Translations under genes and position numbers: made by a program | Shown here: one piece after another, positions 1 through 6,102 of the stretch | Layout: every line of letters starts with the position of its first letter | Numbering within the stretch: the first letter of the stretch is position 1 | The notes under the pieces: model-generated | Databases searched by the model: none | Seen by the model: the letters and a program-made list of their open reading frames with translations, nothing else | Told to the model about the DNA's origin: nothing | From: Candidatus Binatia bacterium | GTDB lineage: Bacteria; Desulfobacterota_B; Binatia; UBA9968; JAJDTQ01 | Direction of reading: 5' to 3' | DNA length: 8,369 nucleotides | Assembly: GCA_022827045.1 (NCBI GenBank) | Contig: JAJDTQ010000069.1 | Coordinates: 1 to 8,369, forward strand

Positions 1-420
1 GTCCGGACGCTGCGGACCCGGCTGTTGCCGCTGGCAACCGTGGTCACGCCGAACCTGCCCGAGGCGCAGGCCCTGACAGGCGTTGAGGGGACCGGCGTAC
101 GGGCGATCAGAGAAATGGCGCGTCACATCGTCGGGATGGGGGCGAGAAGCGTCGTGGTGAAGGGGGGTCATCGGAAGGGCGCCGCCACCGACATCCTCTA
201 CGACGGCACTGCCTTCCACGAATATCCGGCTCCACGGATACGGACCCGTAACACCCACGGCACCGGCTGCACGTACTCGGCGGCCCTGGCCTGCGGCCTG
301 GCCCGCAACAGGTCATTGGAAACCGCGGTCGCCGAAGCAAAGGCGTTCATTACCGAGGCCATCCGCCAAGCGTACTCCATCGGAGCGGGGCACAGCCCGG
401 TGAATCATTCCCACCGGTAG
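1..420 (+). CDS. thiD: Hydroxymethylpyrimidine/phosphomethylpyrimidine kinase, C-terminal part (5' end outside window)
   Basis: ThiD phosphorylates hydroxymethylpyrimidine and then its monophosphate, giving HMP pyrophosphate for thiamine synthesis or salvage in the cytoplasm. The frame is open from base 1 and ends at TAG (418-420), leaving about 139 residues, roughly half of a usual ThiD of 260-280 residues. The fragment begins inside the run RLLPLATVVTPNLPEA, which is typical mid-protein ThiD sequence, so the TTG at 25 is not a real start. It contains the family's VVKGGH strand and the anion-hole/catalytic motif HGTGCTYSAALA (the ribokinase-like GTGC loop). The substrate-binding N-terminal half lies outside the window. 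It converges on the minus-strand DUF1772 gene across a 59-base gap. Family assignment is secure; whether the full gene is intact cannot be seen. Confidence 0.93.
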   Translation, partial: VRTLRTRLLPLATVVTPNLPEAQALTGVEGTGVRAIREMARHIVGMGARSVVVKGGHRKGAATDILYDGTAFHEYPAPRIRTRNTHGTGCTYSAALACGLARNRSLETAVAEAKAFITEAIRQAYSIGAGHSPVNHSHR

Positions 421-427
421 AGGAATG

Positions 428-451
428 CGGACGGTCTCGAGTGATCGTCCG
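428..451. terminator. Possible hairpin between convergent genes (weak)
   Basis: CGGACG (428-433) pairs with CGTCCG (446-451). Adding a G-U and two more pairs gives a 9-bp stem with a 6-base loop. It lies just after the thiD stop in the 59-base convergent gap. There is no T-run on either side, so it is not a canonical intrinsic terminator. It could be a Rho-associated 3' end structure or chance in GC-rich DNA. Confidence 0.25.
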
Positions 452-479
452 GCTCATGGGTGAGCGCGGATCCCGTGAA

Positions 480-1010
480 TCAGCCCGGGAGGGGCCGGGA
501 CCGGGCATCTCCGATCCAACCGAAACTCAGGATGCCCAATCCGGTGAGCATCAGCGTGACCCCCGAACCCACCGTACGAACGGTATTCCAGCGCTGCCAC
601 GGTTCGGAATAGGCCTGCCACACCGCTGCCGCGCGCGCCGTATCCAGTGGGGTCTCCACCAGCGCCAGTGTTTCATTGAGCGCGACGTTGACGGTGACCG
701 TAGGGACCATGGCACCCAAAACGTAGAGTATGCCGCCCGCTCCGAAGAAGAGAACGGCCCGTGCTTCCCCGCATTTCCAGGCCACCAGCGCCGTGACCAT
801 CAGGACGAGAGACGTCCCCCAGAACGCGGGAGCGAATACAAGGTTGCGCACGCTCGCGTTCATCGCCTGCATCGCGGCGATGGCGACATTGGGGTCCGCC
901 GCATCCAGACCCCACATCGTCGAGCAGACCCAGGCATAGAAGAACCCGAAGATGGCTCCGGAAAACAGCAGGGCCAGCACCGCCATCGGCTTCAGAAGGA
1001 ATGTCACCAT
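480..1010 (-). CDS. DUF1772 (anthrone oxygenase-like) integral membrane protein
   Basis: A 176-residue protein with an ATG start and an AGGGAGAG Shine-Dalgarno-like stretch upstream. Four hydrophobic segments are visible: about residues 6-28, 62-78, 84-104 and 147-165. The run AAMQAMNASVRN after the first helix and the later VPTVTVNVALNE match the DUF1772 family pattern, which has conserved Q/N near helix 1 and an N-x-x-LN motif after helix 3. Some members are annotated as anthrone oxygenase-like, but the biochemical role of bacterial members is mostly unknown. It lies 51 bases after the 8-oxoguanine deaminase gene on the same strand, so co-transcription is likely. The length is normal for the family and nothing looks broken. 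The family call is fairly sure; no function is claimed. Confidence 0.8.
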   Translation of the reverse strand: MVTFLLKPMAVLALLFSGAIFGFFYAWVCSTMWGLDAADPNVAIAAMQAMNASVRNLVFAPAFWGTSLVLMVTALVAWKCGEARAVLFFGAGGILYVLGAMVPTVTVNVALNETLALVETPLDTARAAAVWQAYSEPWQRWNTVRTVGSGVTLMLTGLGILSFGWIGDARSRPLPG

Positions 1011-1061
1011 GTCCAGTCTCTCCCTCTGTCCTGTGAATCCCGCCGCTGGCAGATTGCATGC

Positions 1062-2417
1062 CTAGGCTGCGAGCCGCGCAACACACCTGCGAGCCGCCTC
1101 GGCGATCGCTGCCGGATCCACGGTCGTCAACATTCCGTCGCGCACCACCAGGCGTCCTTCCACCAGCAGGTCGCGAACCGTGAACGAGCCGCAGAGCATG
1201 AGAGCGGCCACCGGATCCCAGGCGCCGGCGGCGCCCAGGCCCGAAACGTCCCAGATCGCGAGGTCGGCGCGCTTGCCTGGCTCGATGGTTCCGAGCTCGC
1301 CGGCGCGCCCGAGAACAGCCGCACCGCCCAGGGTCGCTACCTCAAGGACTTCGCGGGCGCTCATGGCGGCGGCGCCGTGACGGACCCGCTGCAGCATCAT
1401 GGCCTGCCGGGCTTCGGGCAGAAGGCTTCCGGAGTCGTTGCTGGCCGATCCGTCGACGCCCAGGCCGACGGCGACCCCGGCGTCGCGCATGGCGCGGACC
1501 GGCGCGATGCCCGACCCCAACCGGCAGTTGGACGACGGGCAGTGCGCGACGCCGGTCCCGGTCCGGGCGAAGAGGGCGATCTCGGCCGGGTCAAGCTGGA
1601 CGCAGTGCGCGTGCCACACGTGCTCACCGACCCAGCCCAGCGACTCGGCATACTCGCCGGGCCGGCAGCCAAGATTGTCGAGCGACCAGGCGACGTCCTC
1701 GGTATTCTCGGCGAGGTGAGTGTGCAGACGCACTCCCTTGTCGGCCGCCAGCGCCGCGGCATCGCGCATCAGTTCCGGGGAGACGGAAAACGGCGAGCAT
1801 GGAGCGATGCCGACGCGGACCATGGCGCCCTCGGACGGATCGTGAAAGGCGTCGATCACGCGGATACAGTCATCGAGGATATCGGCCTCGCGCTCGGTCA
1901 GGCTGTCCGGCGGCAGGCCGCCGGAGCTTTCGCCGATGCTCATGGCGCCGCGGGTAGGGTGGAAGCGCAATCCGATGGAGCCCGCGGCCTCGATGGTGTC
2001 CTCCAGCCGGACGCCGTCGGGATAGAGATAGAGATGGTCCGAGCTCATGCCGCAGCCGGACAGGGCCAGTTCCGCCAGCCCGAGCTGCGCCGAGACGAAC
2101 ATGTCCTCGGGCCGCATGCGCGCCCACACCGGATAGAGCGACCTGAGCCAGCCGAACAGCGACGCGTCCTGACAGGCCGGCACGGCGCGGGTCAGGGTCT
2201 GGAAGAGATGGTGATGGGTATTGACGAGCGCCGGCGTCACCACGCAGCCGCGGGCATCGATCACCTCCCACCCGGTAGGGTCCTCCGGACCGCCGGCGCC
2301 CACACTCTCGATGCGGCCGTCCACCGCAAGGATGTCCGCCCCCGCGAGTTCGCTTCGGTCGGCGTCCATGGTGACGACGACGTCGGCGTTGCGGATCCAG
2401 CGTTTACGGCCTGCCAA
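1062..2417 (-). CDS. 8-oxoguanine deaminase, amidohydrolase superfamily
   Basis: This 451-residue protein belongs to the AtzA/TrzN/guanine-deaminase branch of amidohydrolases. The closest recognisable subgroup is 8-oxoguanine deaminase, which hydrolyses 8-oxoguanine to urate plus ammonia in the cytoplasm. The metal and active-site residues are all present: the HxH of NTHHHLFQT (H68, H70), HTHLAEN (H234, E237), HAHCVQLD (H271) and VDGSASND (D322). The subgroup signature TRGAMSIGESSGGLPPDS sits at about 155-172 and APCSPFSVS at 205-213. The small beta-sandwich domain is formed by the N- and C-terminal ends (GTIEPGKRADLAIWD at 376-390). The start is TTG: the codon before it is a stop and AGGAGGG lies 6 bases upstream. 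The next in-frame ATG would cut the first beta-strand. A related deaminase specificity (s-triazine, cytosine-like) is possible but less likely. Confidence 0.9.
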   Translation of the reverse strand: MAGRKRWIRNADVVVTMDADRSELAGADILAVDGRIESVGAGGPEDPTGWEVIDARGCVVTPALVNTHHHLFQTLTRAVPACQDASLFGWLRSLYPVWARMRPEDMFVSAQLGLAELALSGCGMSSDHLYLYPDGVRLEDTIEAAGSIGLRFHPTRGAMSIGESSGGLPPDSLTEREADILDDCIRVIDAFHDPSEGAMVRVGIAPCSPFSVSPELMRDAAALAADKGVRLHTHLAENTEDVAWSLDNLGCRPGEYAESLGWVGEHVWHAHCVQLDPAEIALFARTGTGVAHCPSSNCRLGSGIAPVRAMRDAGVAVGLGVDGSASNDSGSLLPEARQAMMLQRVRHGAAAMSAREVLEVATLGGAAVLGRAGELGTIEPGKRADLAIWDVSGLGAAGAWDPVAALMLCGSFTVRDLLVEGRLVVRDGMLTTVDPAAIAEAARRCVARLAA

Positions 2418-2433
2418 TTAGAGCCCTCCTGTG
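2418..2433 (-). promoter_or_regulatory. Shine-Dalgarno that fixes a TTG start
   Basis: On the minus strand AGGAGGG is followed by CTCTAA and then TTG. This near-perfect ribosome binding site, with an in-frame TAA directly before TTG, decides the deaminase start. No ATG is available at this position. Confidence 0.75.
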
Positions 2434-2452
2434 TGGCGTCGTGCCTCCCGTA

Positions 2453-2869
2453 TTAAGCTCTGGCCACACGGATCAGGGCTTCACGTGCGGACACGACACG
2501 AACGCCTTCCACCACCCCAAGCACAAGCAAATGTTTCTTGTCGCCCGTGACGAGCAGATCGGCCTTTCCGGCGATTGCCGTAGCCATAATGGGGTTGTCG
2601 TCGGGGTCGGGGGATAAGTCCACTACCGGTAGTTCGTGGAGAACAACGGCCCTTGCGCCGATGTTCTCGACGATCGCGGCAGCTTCGTCGGCGTCGACGA
2701 ACCGCCGAAGGCGCGGTCGGGCGAGAACTCCGGCCATCTCGCCCAGTTGCGCTAACGATGTGACGAGCTCAATCTCGCCACGCAGCCACGTCTGATACAG
2801 CAAGTCGGGCGGGGTTCCCTTGGTGATGAGCGCACCGATGAGGATATTGGTGTCAAGAACGACCCGCAC
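2453..2869 (-). CDS. PIN-domain toxin of a type II toxin-antitoxin system (COG1569-like)
   Basis: A 138-residue PIN-domain protein, expected to be a Mg-dependent ribonuclease held inactive by the antitoxin encoded just upstream. The acidic residues of the PIN fold are visible: D6 in VLDTNIL, E44 in QLGEM, the DPDDN cluster at 88-92, and D104/D110 in ADLLVTGDKKHLL. The pattern SPDPDDNPIMATAIAGKADLLVTGDKKHL is that of the 'putative toxin-antitoxin system toxin component, PIN family' group rather than classical short VapC. The start is GTG (2867-2869), inside the antitoxin gene, with GAGGTGG upstream, giving a 17-base overlap typical of coupled TA pairs. The 8-oxoguanine deaminase gene starts 35 bases beyond its stop on the same strand, so readthrough is possible. 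The RNA target cannot be inferred. Confidence 0.88.
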   Translation of the reverse strand: MRVVLDTNILIGALITKGTPPDLLYQTWLRGEIELVTSLAQLGEMAGVLARPRLRRFVDADEAAAIVENIGARAVVLHELPVVDLSPDPDDNPIMATAIAGKADLLVTGDKKHLLVLGVVEGVRVVSAREALIRVARA

Positions 2870-3089
2870 GCCCAGCCGCCACCTCGTCGTCGATCAGATC
2901 AAGAATCGCCTGCTGATCATACCCGGCATTGCGGTCCTTGACCTGCTCGACGGTAAGGTCCAGAACGCGACGGCGCACGGCTTCGTCAACGAACCGGGAC
3001 AGGTCGCCCTTCTTGCCGCCATTGCGTGCTAGAAAGGTCCGGACCACCCTGTCGGTCACTTCAGGAATGGAAAGGTTCCAACGAATCAT
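2853..3089 (-). CDS. Ribbon-helix-helix antitoxin partner of the PIN toxin
   Basis: A 78-residue protein. Residues 3-45 (RWNLSIPEVTDRVVRTFLA, then GGKKGDLSRFVDEAVRR) form a ribbon-helix-helix DNA-binding unit: a beta-strand with alternating polar residues, helix A, a GGKKGDLS turn, then helix B. The C-terminal third is acidic and helical (EQVKDRNAGYDQQAILDLIDDEV) and is the likely toxin-wrapping part. The ATG is preceded by GGTGA at 8-base spacing. The antitoxin comes first and overlaps the toxin start by 17 bases. By analogy with the family it should bind its own promoter in the AT-rich 3090-3150 region and repress it together with the toxin; no clear operator palindrome was found there apart from GTATAC at 3103-3108. 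The RHH call is strong; the antitoxin role rests on context. Confidence 0.83.
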   Translation of the reverse strand: MIRWNLSIPEVTDRVVRTFLARNGGKKGDLSRFVDEAVRRRVLDLTVEQVKDRNAGYDQQAILDLIDDEVAAGRAGRS

Positions 3090-3109
3090 GGTTCAATTCA
3101 CCGTATACA

Positions 3110-3138
3110 CTTAAACACATAGACGCTTATGCGGACAA
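3110..3138 (-). promoter_or_regulatory. Candidate promoter of the toxin-antitoxin pair
   Basis: On the minus strand TTGTCC (3138-3133) and TTTAAG (3115-3110) are separated by 17 bases. Each matches the sigma-70 consensus at 4 of 6 positions. The stretch 3090-3150 is notably AT-rich against its surroundings and lies directly before the antitoxin. Plausible but weak. Confidence 0.3.
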
Positions 3139-3152
3139 CATAATACCGCGAG

Positions 3153-3551
3153 TCAGCCCGTCCGGTCAACGGCAACGACAGTATACGCGAGGTGCCCCAG
3201 CCAGACCGCCAACAGGCACAGCGCGACGGACAGGGCGATGTTTCCGAGGGCCTGGGGCCATTGGCCGGCCCGCAGGAAGTCCAACGTCTGCAGGCTGAAG
3301 GCCGAGAAGGTGGTGTAGCCTCCGCACACGCCCACCATGAGGAATGCGCGCGCTTCCGGTCCCGGCAGCCCGAAACGGCCCGCAAAGGGATCCGTCGACC
3401 CAAGGACCCCGATGAGGAACGATCCCGTGACATTTACGGCTATCGTACCCCACGGGAACGCGTCCCCGAACGCTCCAGCGGACAGGTTGTTGCACAAGTG
3501 CCGCCCGGCACCACCGATGGCACTGCCGAGCGCAATCCAGAAATAGATCAT
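3153..3551 (-). CDS. crcB: Fluoride-specific ion channel FluC (CrcB family)
   Basis: A 132-residue small membrane protein with four hydrophobic segments, the normal FluC size. FluC works as an antiparallel dual-topology homodimer in the inner membrane and lets fluoride leave the cell. Key elements are present: GGAGRH (12-18) with its conserved arginine, WGTIAVNVTGSFLIG (34-48) with pore Asn40, and the helix-break/phenylalanine-box motif GVCGGYTTFSAFS (74-86) with Thr80, Phe82, Ser83 and Phe85. A single gene copy suggests a homodimer rather than the CrcB1/CrcB2 pair of some Gram-positives. Its ATG overlaps the TGA of the upstream acyl-CoA synthetase (ATGA, 3548-3551), so translation is probably coupled. 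No fluoride riboswitch sequence was recognised near it or upstream of the operon. Confidence 0.95.
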   Translation of the reverse strand: MIYFWIALGSAIGGAGRHLCNNLSAGAFGDAFPWGTIAVNVTGSFLIGVLGSTDPFAGRFGLPGPEARAFLMVGVCGGYTTFSAFSLQTLDFLRAGQWPQALGNIALSVALCLLAVWLGHLAYTVVAVDRTG

Positions 3552-5737
3552 TTTTCCCGGCCCGCTAACACCACCAGGGCGTCGAGGGCGATGCCGCCCC
3601 TGCGCCGCAGCACGAAGGGGTTGACGTCGATGGAATCGAGCCGGTCGCCGAGGTCGTAGGCGAGCCGCGACACCGCCATCAACGCCTTGACCAGCGCCCC
3701 GCGGTCCAGGGCCGGCGCGCCGCGGTACCCTTCCATCAGCCGGGCCGCCTTGGTGCGCGCGATCAACTCGCTGGTGCTGGCCTCATCGAGGGTAGGGGCC
3801 GCGAATGCCACGTCGCGGTAGAGCTCCAGCGCCACGCCCCCGGACCCAAACATCACGATGGTCCCCATCTCCGGGTCCCGCGAGGCGCCGATGACCAGAT
3901 CCAACTCCCCAGCCAACTGCTCGGCCACCAACACTCCGTCGATGGCGACCCCCCTGGCCTTGCGCGCCACGTTGCGCAGTATGGCGCCGTAGCCCCGGCG
4001 CACGGCACTGGCGTTTCCGTTATTCAGCAGTACACCGCCCGCATCAGACTTGTGCGTCAATTCGGCGCCCGCCGCCTTCAGCACCACCGGGAACCCGATG
4101 GCGCGGGCGATCCGCACCGCCTCGGCCGCGCTGCCGGCCAGCCGCTCCCTGGGCGTCCGCAGCCCGTAGGCCCGGAGCAGCGCCTTGGAATCGATCTCCG
4201 ACAGGGGCGTCGGACCCCGGCCGTCACTGGTCCTCGCGAGCATCCTCCGGATCGCCGGTGGCGCCGCGGGCAGGCCGGCTCGCTCCGAACTCGTCTTCCT
4301 CGACAACCGCTCCGCGTAGGAGATCACCGAGCGCACCGTGCGCAGCGACTTGTCCGCTTCCTGCATGAAGGCGACGTTCCGAAGGCCGTCGCGCAGGTCT
4401 CTGGCATAGTCGTTCAGACCGTGCGAGATCATGGTGACAAAGGCGATGGGTTTCCTCGCCCGGGCCGCCAGCTCGTTGACCGCCCGCATGTTGGTTTCCT
4501 TGTTCCCGCCCTCCGGCGCCCTCAGCAGCTCCTCCTGCAACAGCAACGAGTCGACCCCGGGATCGTCCAGCATGGTCTCGACGCACTGCACGTAGGTCTC
4601 GTGGCTGCTCAGGCCGGCGAAGCCGGAATCCAGCGGATTGCCGATGACCGTGCCCACGCCGAGCAGCTTCTCCAGACGCTTGCGGGTCTTGCGGGCGAGG
4701 GGCGGAAAGGACAGGCCGTTGGCTTCCGCCTGGTCCAGAAGCACGCCGCGCAGGCCGCCGGAGAAGGTCATGGCACCCAATCCTTCGCCCTTGGGCAGCC
4801 GGGCGTGCAGCAGGTACTCCGCCATCTCCACCACGTCGTCGAGGGTGTTGACGCGAACCGCGCCGTAGTCGCCGGCGATGGCGTCGAAGGCGGCGATGGA
4901 TCCCGCCAGCCCTCCCGTGTGGGCCAGCGCGGCCGCCCGGCCGTTGTCCGAGGCGCCGAGCTTGACCACGATCACCGGCTTGCCCGCCTTTTTCGCGGTG
5001 GCGCAGGCGGCCAGGAACCGGTCCGGCTCGCGCACCGCTTCCAGGTAGGACACGATCACCCGGGTCTGCGGATCGGCCGCGAAATACTCGATGTAGTCCG
5101 CGGTCTTGAGCCCGGCCTCGTTCCCGCTGGAGACGATGTAGCCCACGTCCATGCCGCGCTCTTCAAGGGTGCGCTTGAGCGCCATCACCAGCCCGCCGGA
5201 CTGCCCGACGACGGCGACGGGGCCGGGCTCGGTGCGCTGCGGCCGGTTGTCGCTCATGGTGACGAACCTGGCGCCGCCGTTGAAGTTGCCGATACAGTTA
5301 GGGCCGGAGACGGCGATTCCCAGTTCCGCGATGGCGGCGGCGAGGGCCTCACCTCGCGCAATGGCGGCGGGATCGGGCGATTCGCCGAAACCCGCGGAGA
5401 CCACGGTGGCGCTACGCGCCCCGGCGGCCGCCCCTTCGCGCAGGGTCGCCTCCACGTAGGGCGCGGGCACGAACACGACCAGGTGGTCGGGCGGCTCGGG
5501 CAACTCTGCGTAGCTCCGGTAGCACCGGGTCCCCCACACCTCCTCGCGTCTCGGGTTGAGCGGATAGACCGGGCCGCCGTAGCCGTAGCGGGCGAGGTTG
5601 CGCGCGCAGCGCTGGGGCCAGTTCCCCGGCCTCTCGGTGGCGCCGACGATGACGGCGTTGCGCGGGTTCAGCAGCGCCTCCACGTCAGAACGGGGGTTGG
5701 ATTCGGGTCGTGATGCTCGGGTTCCTCGGGAGCTCAT
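3548..5737 (-). CDS. Acetate--CoA ligase family protein (ADP/NDP-forming acyl-CoA synthetase)
   Basis: A 729-residue fused alpha-beta NDP-forming acyl-CoA synthetase. These enzymes interconvert acyl-CoA, ADP and phosphate with a free acid, ATP and CoA through a phosphohistidine. Domains in order: CoA-binding Rossmann-like domain (about 20-150; LLNPRNAVIVGATERPGNW, SGPNCIGNFN), succinyl-CoA synthetase-like flavodoxin domain (about 170-310; VGQSGGLVMA, SSGNEAGLKTADYIEY), with the phosphorylated histidine as H273 in LAHTGGLAGS. A linker/ligase domain follows (about 320-475), then ATP-grasp_5 (about 510-727; K554, THKSDAGGVLL, FGSGGVALELYRDVAF, DVNPF with D704/N706). There is no GNAT domain, so it is not a Pat-type lysine acetyltransferase. 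The substrate acid is not predictable from sequence. The ATG at 5735-5737 lacks a good Shine-Dalgarno; GTG at residue 19 is an alternative. It heads a coupled pair with crcB. Confidence 0.9.
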   Translation of the reverse strand: MSSRGTRASRPESNPRSDVEALLNPRNAVIVGATERPGNWPQRCARNLARYGYGGPVYPLNPRREEVWGTRCYRSYAELPEPPDHLVVFVPAPYVEATLREGAAAGARSATVVSAGFGESPDPAAIARGEALAAAIAELGIAVSGPNCIGNFNGGARFVTMSDNRPQRTEPGPVAVVGQSGGLVMALKRTLEERGMDVGYIVSSGNEAGLKTADYIEYFAADPQTRVIVSYLEAVREPDRFLAACATAKKAGKPVIVVKLGASDNGRAAALAHTGGLAGSIAAFDAIAGDYGAVRVNTLDDVVEMAEYLLHARLPKGEGLGAMTFSGGLRGVLLDQAEANGLSFPPLARKTRKRLEKLLGVGTVIGNPLDSGFAGLSSHETYVQCVETMLDDPGVDSLLLQEELLRAPEGGNKETNMRAVNELAARARKPIAFVTMISHGLNDYARDLRDGLRNVAFMQEADKSLRTVRSVISYAERLSRKTSSERAGLPAAPPAIRRMLARTSDGRGPTPLSEIDSKALLRAYGLRTPRERLAGSAAEAVRIARAIGFPVVLKAAGAELTHKSDAGGVLLNNGNASAVRRGYGAILRNVARKARGVAIDGVLVAEQLAGELDLVIGASRDPEMGTIVMFGSGGVALELYRDVAFAAPTLDEASTSELIARTKAARLMEGYRGAPALDRGALVKALMAVSRLAYDLGDRLDSIDVNPFVLRRRGGIALDALVVLAGREK

Positions 5738-5822
5738 GGGGTTCCGTGGGTCGAGTCGGCAGGATGCCCACCACCACCAGGAAGACCGAGAACAAGCTGG
5801 CGTGGCTGACGTCCAGAGGCAC
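5685..5822 (-). CDS. Possible 45-residue small membrane protein or leader ORF
   Basis: A GTG-started minus-strand frame ends at TGA (5685-5687), overlapping the first 53 bases of the acyl-CoA synthetase gene in a different frame. Codons in the non-overlapping part end mostly in G or C, like real genes here. The product has one hydrophobic stretch, ASLFSVFLVVVGILPT, followed by a proline-rich tail. The same frame stays open upstream to a stop near 5904 but has no better start. There is no convincing Shine-Dalgarno and no homologue is recognised. It could be a leader peptide, the remnant of a membrane protein's C-terminus, or a chance frame. Confidence 0.22.
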   Translation of the reverse strand: MPLDVSHASLFSVFLVVVGILPTRPTEPHELPRNPSITTRIQPPF

Positions 5823-5907
5823 CGCGTCCGACAGATCGGGATGGACGTCGTTGTTGGGGTTTGGTCTTTCCCGTCCCGAATGTCTGAGAGCTCACACTAT
5901 GAGTGCG

Positions 5908-5936
5908 TCCATACGTCCATGTTGCTGGATTGTCAA
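5908..5936 (-). promoter_or_regulatory. Candidate sigma-70 promoter for the synthetase-crcB operon
   Basis: The minus strand has a perfect -35 hexamer TTGACA (5936-5931), a 17-base spacer and a modest -10, TATGGA (5913-5908). Transcription would start near 5901 and leave a 5' leader of about 165 bases before the synthetase ATG. The -35 is strong; the weak -10 keeps confidence low. Confidence 0.35.
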
Positions 5937-5988
5937 CGGGAGCAGTTGGACGGTCCCTGGAGAAAAAAGGATAGCCCCGACTAAAGAA

Positions 5989-6102
5989 ATGGATTATGAT
6001 ACCGATCAATATAGTATGATCGGTGGAATCGGCCGGGAGCCGGTTGCCGGGGTTGGGGCCGAGAGCAGTTCCGGGAACCGAGAAGGAGCCGACGAAGAGT
6101 GA
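5989..6102 (+). CDS. Possible 37-residue leader ORF coupled to the coiled-coil gene
   Basis: ATG at 5989 opens a frame beginning MDYDTDQYSMIGG and ending in an acidic tail. Its TGA (6100-6102) overlaps the GTG start of the next gene as GTGA, a usual translational coupling arrangement. The Shine-Dalgarno is weak (TAAAG directly before, AAGGA too far away) and the product is low-complexity and unfamiliar. The frame is also open further upstream. It may be a leader peptide or a chance frame across the inverted repeat. Confidence 0.22.
   Translation: MDYDTDQYSMIGGIGREPVAGVGAESSSGNREGADEE
6001..6024. repeat. Perfect inverted repeat, candidate operator
   Basis: The arms ACCGATCA (6001-6008) and TGATCGGT (6017-6024) are exact reverse complements around the AT-only-plus-one-G centre ATATAGTA. 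The spacing puts the arm centres 16 bases apart, close to one and a half helical turns. The -10-like hexamers TATAGT (6010-6015) and TATGAT (6015-6020) lie inside it, with a third at 5995-6000, but no matching -35 was found. It lies 75 bases before the coiled-coil gene start. There is no T-run after it, so a terminator is unlikely. A dimeric regulator's binding site is the simplest reading. Confidence 0.45.

Larger units (their letters stand above)
5738..6098. other. Gene-poor divergent intergenic region
   Basis: These 361 bases separate the minus-strand synthetase-crcB pair from the plus-strand coiled-coil gene. The half nearest the synthetase is GC-rich and may hold a 45-residue minus-strand ORF. 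The middle carries a TTGACA-containing promoter candidate for the minus strand (5908-5936). The part at about 5960-6024 is AT-rich and ends in a perfect inverted repeat. A short plus-strand frame (5989-6102) follows. No RNA gene, riboswitch or mobile-element end was recognised. Confidence 0.7.

Noticed and set aside
441..2456. 671-residue open frame on the plus strand
   Set aside because: It is antisense to the 8-oxoguanine deaminase and DUF1772 genes, is rich in Arg, Gly, His and Pro, and has no recognisable fold. Such frames are common opposite high-GC genes.
3103..3186. Two GTATAC palindromes flanking the TA promoter region as a paired operator
   Set aside because: The second lies inside the crcB coding end and the bases around the two copies do not match, so chance is the simpler explanation.
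4052..5713. 553-residue open frame on the plus strand
   Set aside because: It lies wholly opposite the acyl-CoA synthetase, whose domains and catalytic residues are clear; its composition is typical of an antisense shadow.
5719..5750. Imperfect direct repeat GGGTTCCTCGGG / GGGTTCCGTGGG across the synthetase start
   Set aside because: Only 10 of 12 bases match in low-complexity GC-rich sequence, with no further copies seen in the window.
5738..5900. Fluoride riboswitch before the synthetase-crcB operon
   Set aside because: I looked for the crcB-motif pseudoknot consensus in the leader and saw no match to its conserved GAUG-type segments.
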